DNA of 36,353 bases from Circinella minor (taxonomy: Eukaryota > Mucoromycota > Mucoromycetes > Mucorales > Lichtheimiaceae): the NCBI GenBank assembly GCA_016758965.1, contig JAEPRB010000331.1, forward strand, positions 1 to 36,353, in the 5' to 3' direction. Positions 33,629 through 36,353 of this stretch are shown here, piece after piece. Each line of letters begins with the position of its first letter. The stretch's first letter is position 1. The notes under the pieces are model-generated. The model saw nothing but the letters and a program-made list of their open reading frames with translations. It made no database searches and had not been told where the DNA came from. Made by a program: the position numbers and the translations under genes.

Positions 33629-33733
33629 TATTCGTTAAACCGGTATTCGTTAAACAGGTATTTCGCTTAAACCGGTAGTATCTCTCAAATATTTTTTATA
33701 TACTTTGTAAAATACCGGTGATTCGTTAAACCG
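33628..33733. repeat. Tandem TTCGTTAAACCGGTA repeats
   Basis: Three contiguous 15-17-bp copies and a fourth 43 bp further on, with ACCGGT palindromes at several unit joints. They lie at the left end of the candidate mobile element. Confidence 0.75.
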
Positions 33734-34321
33734 GTATCCGGTCGTGAGCTTTCCTAAATATTTACCGGGTTTATAATATTAGTTTTTTTTTCTTGGTAAA
33801 ATCAGTAATATAGCTTTCCTTTAACGTCATCTCAGCTCTTCCCTTTGTTTTCAGTAGGCTACTTTGTTTCCGTAGCAATTAAAAATACACAAATCATTCT
33901 TGTCGTCAAAAGAAAGCTTCTCAACATCTTGTTAATAACAGTGTCTCTTTTTCGCCAACTTCACACAGATGGTTTTTTTTTCTTTCTCCTCATCTGCGTA
34001 CATACATACGTACTTCTTTTCAACTTTGTCATGTACTTGTTCATTATCATTTTTGAATATGTAATTATGTTGTTGATACAATTCATTTTTCACTCATTTA
34101 TTCAACTACTAACCATGGTTCCATGATGTTAAACACACTTTGTGGTGAATCCAATCTCTGGTTCATTATCACTATTTTGATGAGTACACTTCTATTGTCA
34201 TTTTTATCACTAATAAAAGATTAGCTTAGAGTAGCAAAGCTTAGATTATATGAACAACTATCATCTTATATCTGTACACAGTTTAATTTAATTATATATT
34301 GAGTACCGATTTTAACGAATA
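33629..34321. mobile_element. Candidate miniature inverted-repeat element flanked by TA
   Basis: The left end reads TA-TTCGTTAAACCGGTA (33629 on) and the right end, on the opposite strand, reads TA-TTCGTTAAAATCGGTA (34321 leftwards): nine identical terminal bases, then CGGTA with a small difference. The flanking TA on both sides matches the TA target-site duplication of Tc1/mariner-type elements. Inside the left end the motif recurs in tandem (33628-33642, 33643-33657, 33658-33674) and again at 33718-33733. Total length about 690 bp. An internal 93-codon frame (33845-34126) is hydrophobic and shows no transposase motif, so the element would be non-autonomous or a relic. Confidence 0.5.
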
Positions 34322-35284
34322 ATCACTGTAAATAATATTCAAATCATAAAAAAAGACTATTCATTCAAGTTCCAAGATTTTTAATCTTGCATAATCTTTT
34401 ATAATCACTACGTAAAAATGTCAATTTTGGGCAAATGATTACATCTTTTGTTCGTCAGGGACTTTTTATTTTAACAAGAATATATAATTCCCCTTTTACT
34501 GGAGATGATGGGAAAGAGAGATACGTTTAATAAAAAAAAAAGCTTATTCCTGTAACCAACGAATAAATAAATAAAAAAAAAACTGTTTACATATTTTTAT
34601 GCAGGAAAAACAAAAAAAAAAAAGAAAATTTTTGTTACTGTCATAAATTTTTATTATCAAACAAAAAAAAAAAAATGTGATCATTGTTTTTTTTTTAATT
34701 TAATCACAATAAGCAACAATAATAACATGAATAACAAAAACGAGATAGAAACAGAACAAAGGCAGGTTGTTACGTAGTTTTGTGTAGTAATAGAGTTCAT
34801 CTTTTAACGATTTAACCATTCATTCTCTCCTCCGAAATTTTTCTTCATACGTATGATATCACTTTTTTGTCAATGTTTCTTAAAAACTCATAAATATGTG
34901 TGTTCTTGGATCTTCTATTATCAAAAAAAAGAAAGAAAGAAAGAATGGAACGATAAATAATAAAAATTTTTAATTTCTTTTGCTTGTAACCCTTCCCCTT
35001 CAAGTTTCAACTTGTAAACAAGCCCGAAACAATAAGGTATTATAATAGTTTAAACCCTCATATAGTAATTGAACATATATATATATATATAATATAATAT
35101 AATATATTTTTTTTGTATAAAATTATCAACCCGATTGGATAATTTTTTCATCTTTAAAGTAAAAAAAACGTTTCATCTTTTTGTTCAACTTGTAAAATCT
35201 TTTTTTTTTTTTTTTTTTTTTTCAATTGAATCTTTTTCCTTTCTTTTTTTTTTATTAATAATAATAAACTCTATAGTAATAATA
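34322..35284. other. Intergenic, upstream of the zinc transporter gene
   Basis: AT-rich, with A- and T-homopolymers, an (AT)n tract near 35075-35092 and a 24-nt T-run at about 35199-35222. An in-frame ATG at 35135 would add a Phe-rich 50-aa extension that is most likely untranslated leader. Confidence 0.55.
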
Positions 35285-36163
35285 ATGACAGTACCTGACG
35301 ACGGTAAAACAATAATAGCTACAGACGAAAGAACACCACTTTTATCGAATACAACAACTATTCATTCTCATTCCATTAGTTCAACACCATTACCACATTC
35401 TTCTACTTCGTCATGTATAAATATGATTGGAAAAAAAAATGAAAATAATAATAATAATAAATCTTCTTCTTATTCAACAAAAAGAAAACTTTGGACTGCT
35501 GCTACTTTGGCTATATTATTTTTTGTTACTGAATTAATTGCTGGTTATTTTGCAAATTCATTGGGTAACACTTTAAATTATTTTATACCCTTTTCTGTTT
35601 CAAAAAAAAAAAAAAAAACTCCTAACCTCCACTAAATTGGGAATATATTAAAAAAAAATTTTTATGCTTTTTTTTTTATATATATAGCATTAATGTCAGA
35701 TGCTTTTCATTTATTATCTGATGTGGCTAGTTTTATTGTTGCATTAGGTGCAATTTATTTAGCTGAAAGACCAGCTACAAATCGTAAGTTTTATATTACC
35801 TCCTCCCCCCCCCCTTTTATTAATTTTAAGGTGTATGTGTGTGGCTGTCATGATGTAAAGGAGGAGGAGGAGGAGGGGGAGAAACAAATTTATTAACTAA
35901 ATCATGTATATATAAAAAGGTCATACGTATGGATTTCATCGTGCTGAAGTAATAGCTGCTGTAGTTTCTGTTATGACCATTTGGGTTTTAACAGCATTTT
36001 TAGTTCATGAAGCTATTCAAAGAATTATGTTTCCACAAGAAATTAATGCTCGTTTGGTAATATATATATATATATATATATAAATAAATGAATAAGAATA
36101 ATTATAATAACCTTAAATATAGATGTGTATTACTGCAACGATTGGTGTAGCCGTAAATTTAGT
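35285..36163 (+). CDS. ZnT-type cation diffusion facilitator (zinc transporter), 5' part only
   Basis: Exons: 35285-35564, 35688-35783, 35920-36056, 36123-36163; the last donor (GTAATG) is in phase 2 and the gene continues beyond the window. CDF proteins exchange Zn2+ for protons to load vacuoles or vesicles. After a Ser/Thr/Asn-rich cytosolic N terminus (about 70 aa) come helix 1 (LWTAATLAILFFVTELIAG), helix 2 with the zinc-binding H-x3-D pair (His101, Asp105 in DAFHLLSD), the signature RPATNRHTYGFHRAEV, helix 3 (AVVSVMTIWVLTAFLV) and the beginning of helix 4 (ITATIGVAVNLV). E15-R-T-P-L19-L20 fits the acidic dileucine sorting motif used for vacuolar or endosomal delivery. ATG 35285 was preferred over in-frame 35135 because the extra residues are homopolymer-coded. 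Confidence 0.88.
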
Positions 36164-36353
36164 GTAATGTATTATTAAATGTAAATTGTTTATTGTGGTG
36201 AATAATAAAAAAGAGGAAGGAGGGAATTTGCGCTTCAATGATACTATGGAACCTTCGTATGGAATTGACCTACCTCTCTTTGACTAAACTGTTTTTGCAT
36301 TTATTGAATCTCTACTTTTTTTGATTACTTATAGTACTTGTTGTAATTTCTTT
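36164..36353 (+). other. Intron and unresolved continuation of the zinc transporter gene
   Basis: Begins with donor GTAATG. A possible acceptor (TACTTATAG) ends at about 36333, but the residues that would follow (T-C-C-N-F) do not resemble the usual end of CDF helix 4, so the next true exon may lie outside the window. Confidence 0.4.

Noticed and set aside
33845..34126. 93-aa hydrophobic frame inside the candidate transposon
   Set aside because: Phe/Leu/Ile-rich, no transposase catalytic motif, and AT-rich composition alone can give it.
35135..35284. N-terminal extension of the zinc transporter from ATG 35135
   Set aside because: The added residues are Phe/Ile/Ser-rich from T-homopolymers; the start at 35285 gives a normal cytosolic N terminus with a sorting motif.

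Overview
The window looks like nuclear DNA of an early-diverging fungus, most likely Mucoromycota (Mucorales-like); that placement is inference. It is very AT-rich and full of A/T homopolymers. Genes have many short GT-AG introns (about 57-225 nt, acceptors mostly TAG) and include fungal secretory, vacuolar and signalling genes plus a DHX34-type helicase. All exon maps were built by hand from splice signals, unbroken reading frame and family conservation; no transcript data were available.

Layout. (1) 1-3316: a CTGCAG-rich repeat at the left edge, a small unknown minus-strand gene (425-785) and a minus-strand gene for a secreted, cysteine-patterned, probably GPI-anchored Ala/Ser/Gly-rich wall protein (2649-3316). 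(2) 3317-10386: about 7 kb without a supportable gene, carrying homopolymers, (AT)n tracts, G-runs and many TACGTA palindromes. (3) 10387-13009: an intronless regulator with two divergent GATA-like zinc fingers, then a 99-aa probable mitochondrial membrane protein. (4) 13494-27302: a compact trafficking/housekeeping block: Sec1/Munc18 protein (13494-16821, +), V-ATPase proteolipid (17123-18170, +), DHX34-like DExH helicase (18404-23444, -) and a BRO1/ALIX ESCRT adaptor (23650-27302, +). The helicase and BRO1 start codons are only 205 bp apart. (5) 27303-30985: 3.7 kb gene-free. (6) 30986-32375: heterotrimeric G protein alpha subunit with palindromic AATACGTAATAA motifs behind it. (7) 32376-35284: gene-free, with a candidate 0.7-kb inverted-repeat element flanked by TA. 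(8) 35285 to the right edge: 5' part of a ZnT-type zinc transporter.

Functional view. Sec1, the V-ATPase proteolipid, BRO1 and the zinc transporter act in exocytosis, vacuolar acidification, multivesicular-body sorting and probably vacuolar zinc storage. The G alpha protein and GATA-like factor are regulatory and each sits behind a large non-coding flank. The most striking gene-structure observations are a 7-nt microexon in SEC1 and a 13-nt microexon in the V-ATPase gene; both are needed to restore conserved protein sequence, and skipping either gives a stop codon two codons into the joined exon. I found no convincing new multi-gene system. The best leads are the microexons, the TACGTA palindrome enrichment, the G alpha 3' stem-loop and the candidate miniature transposon.
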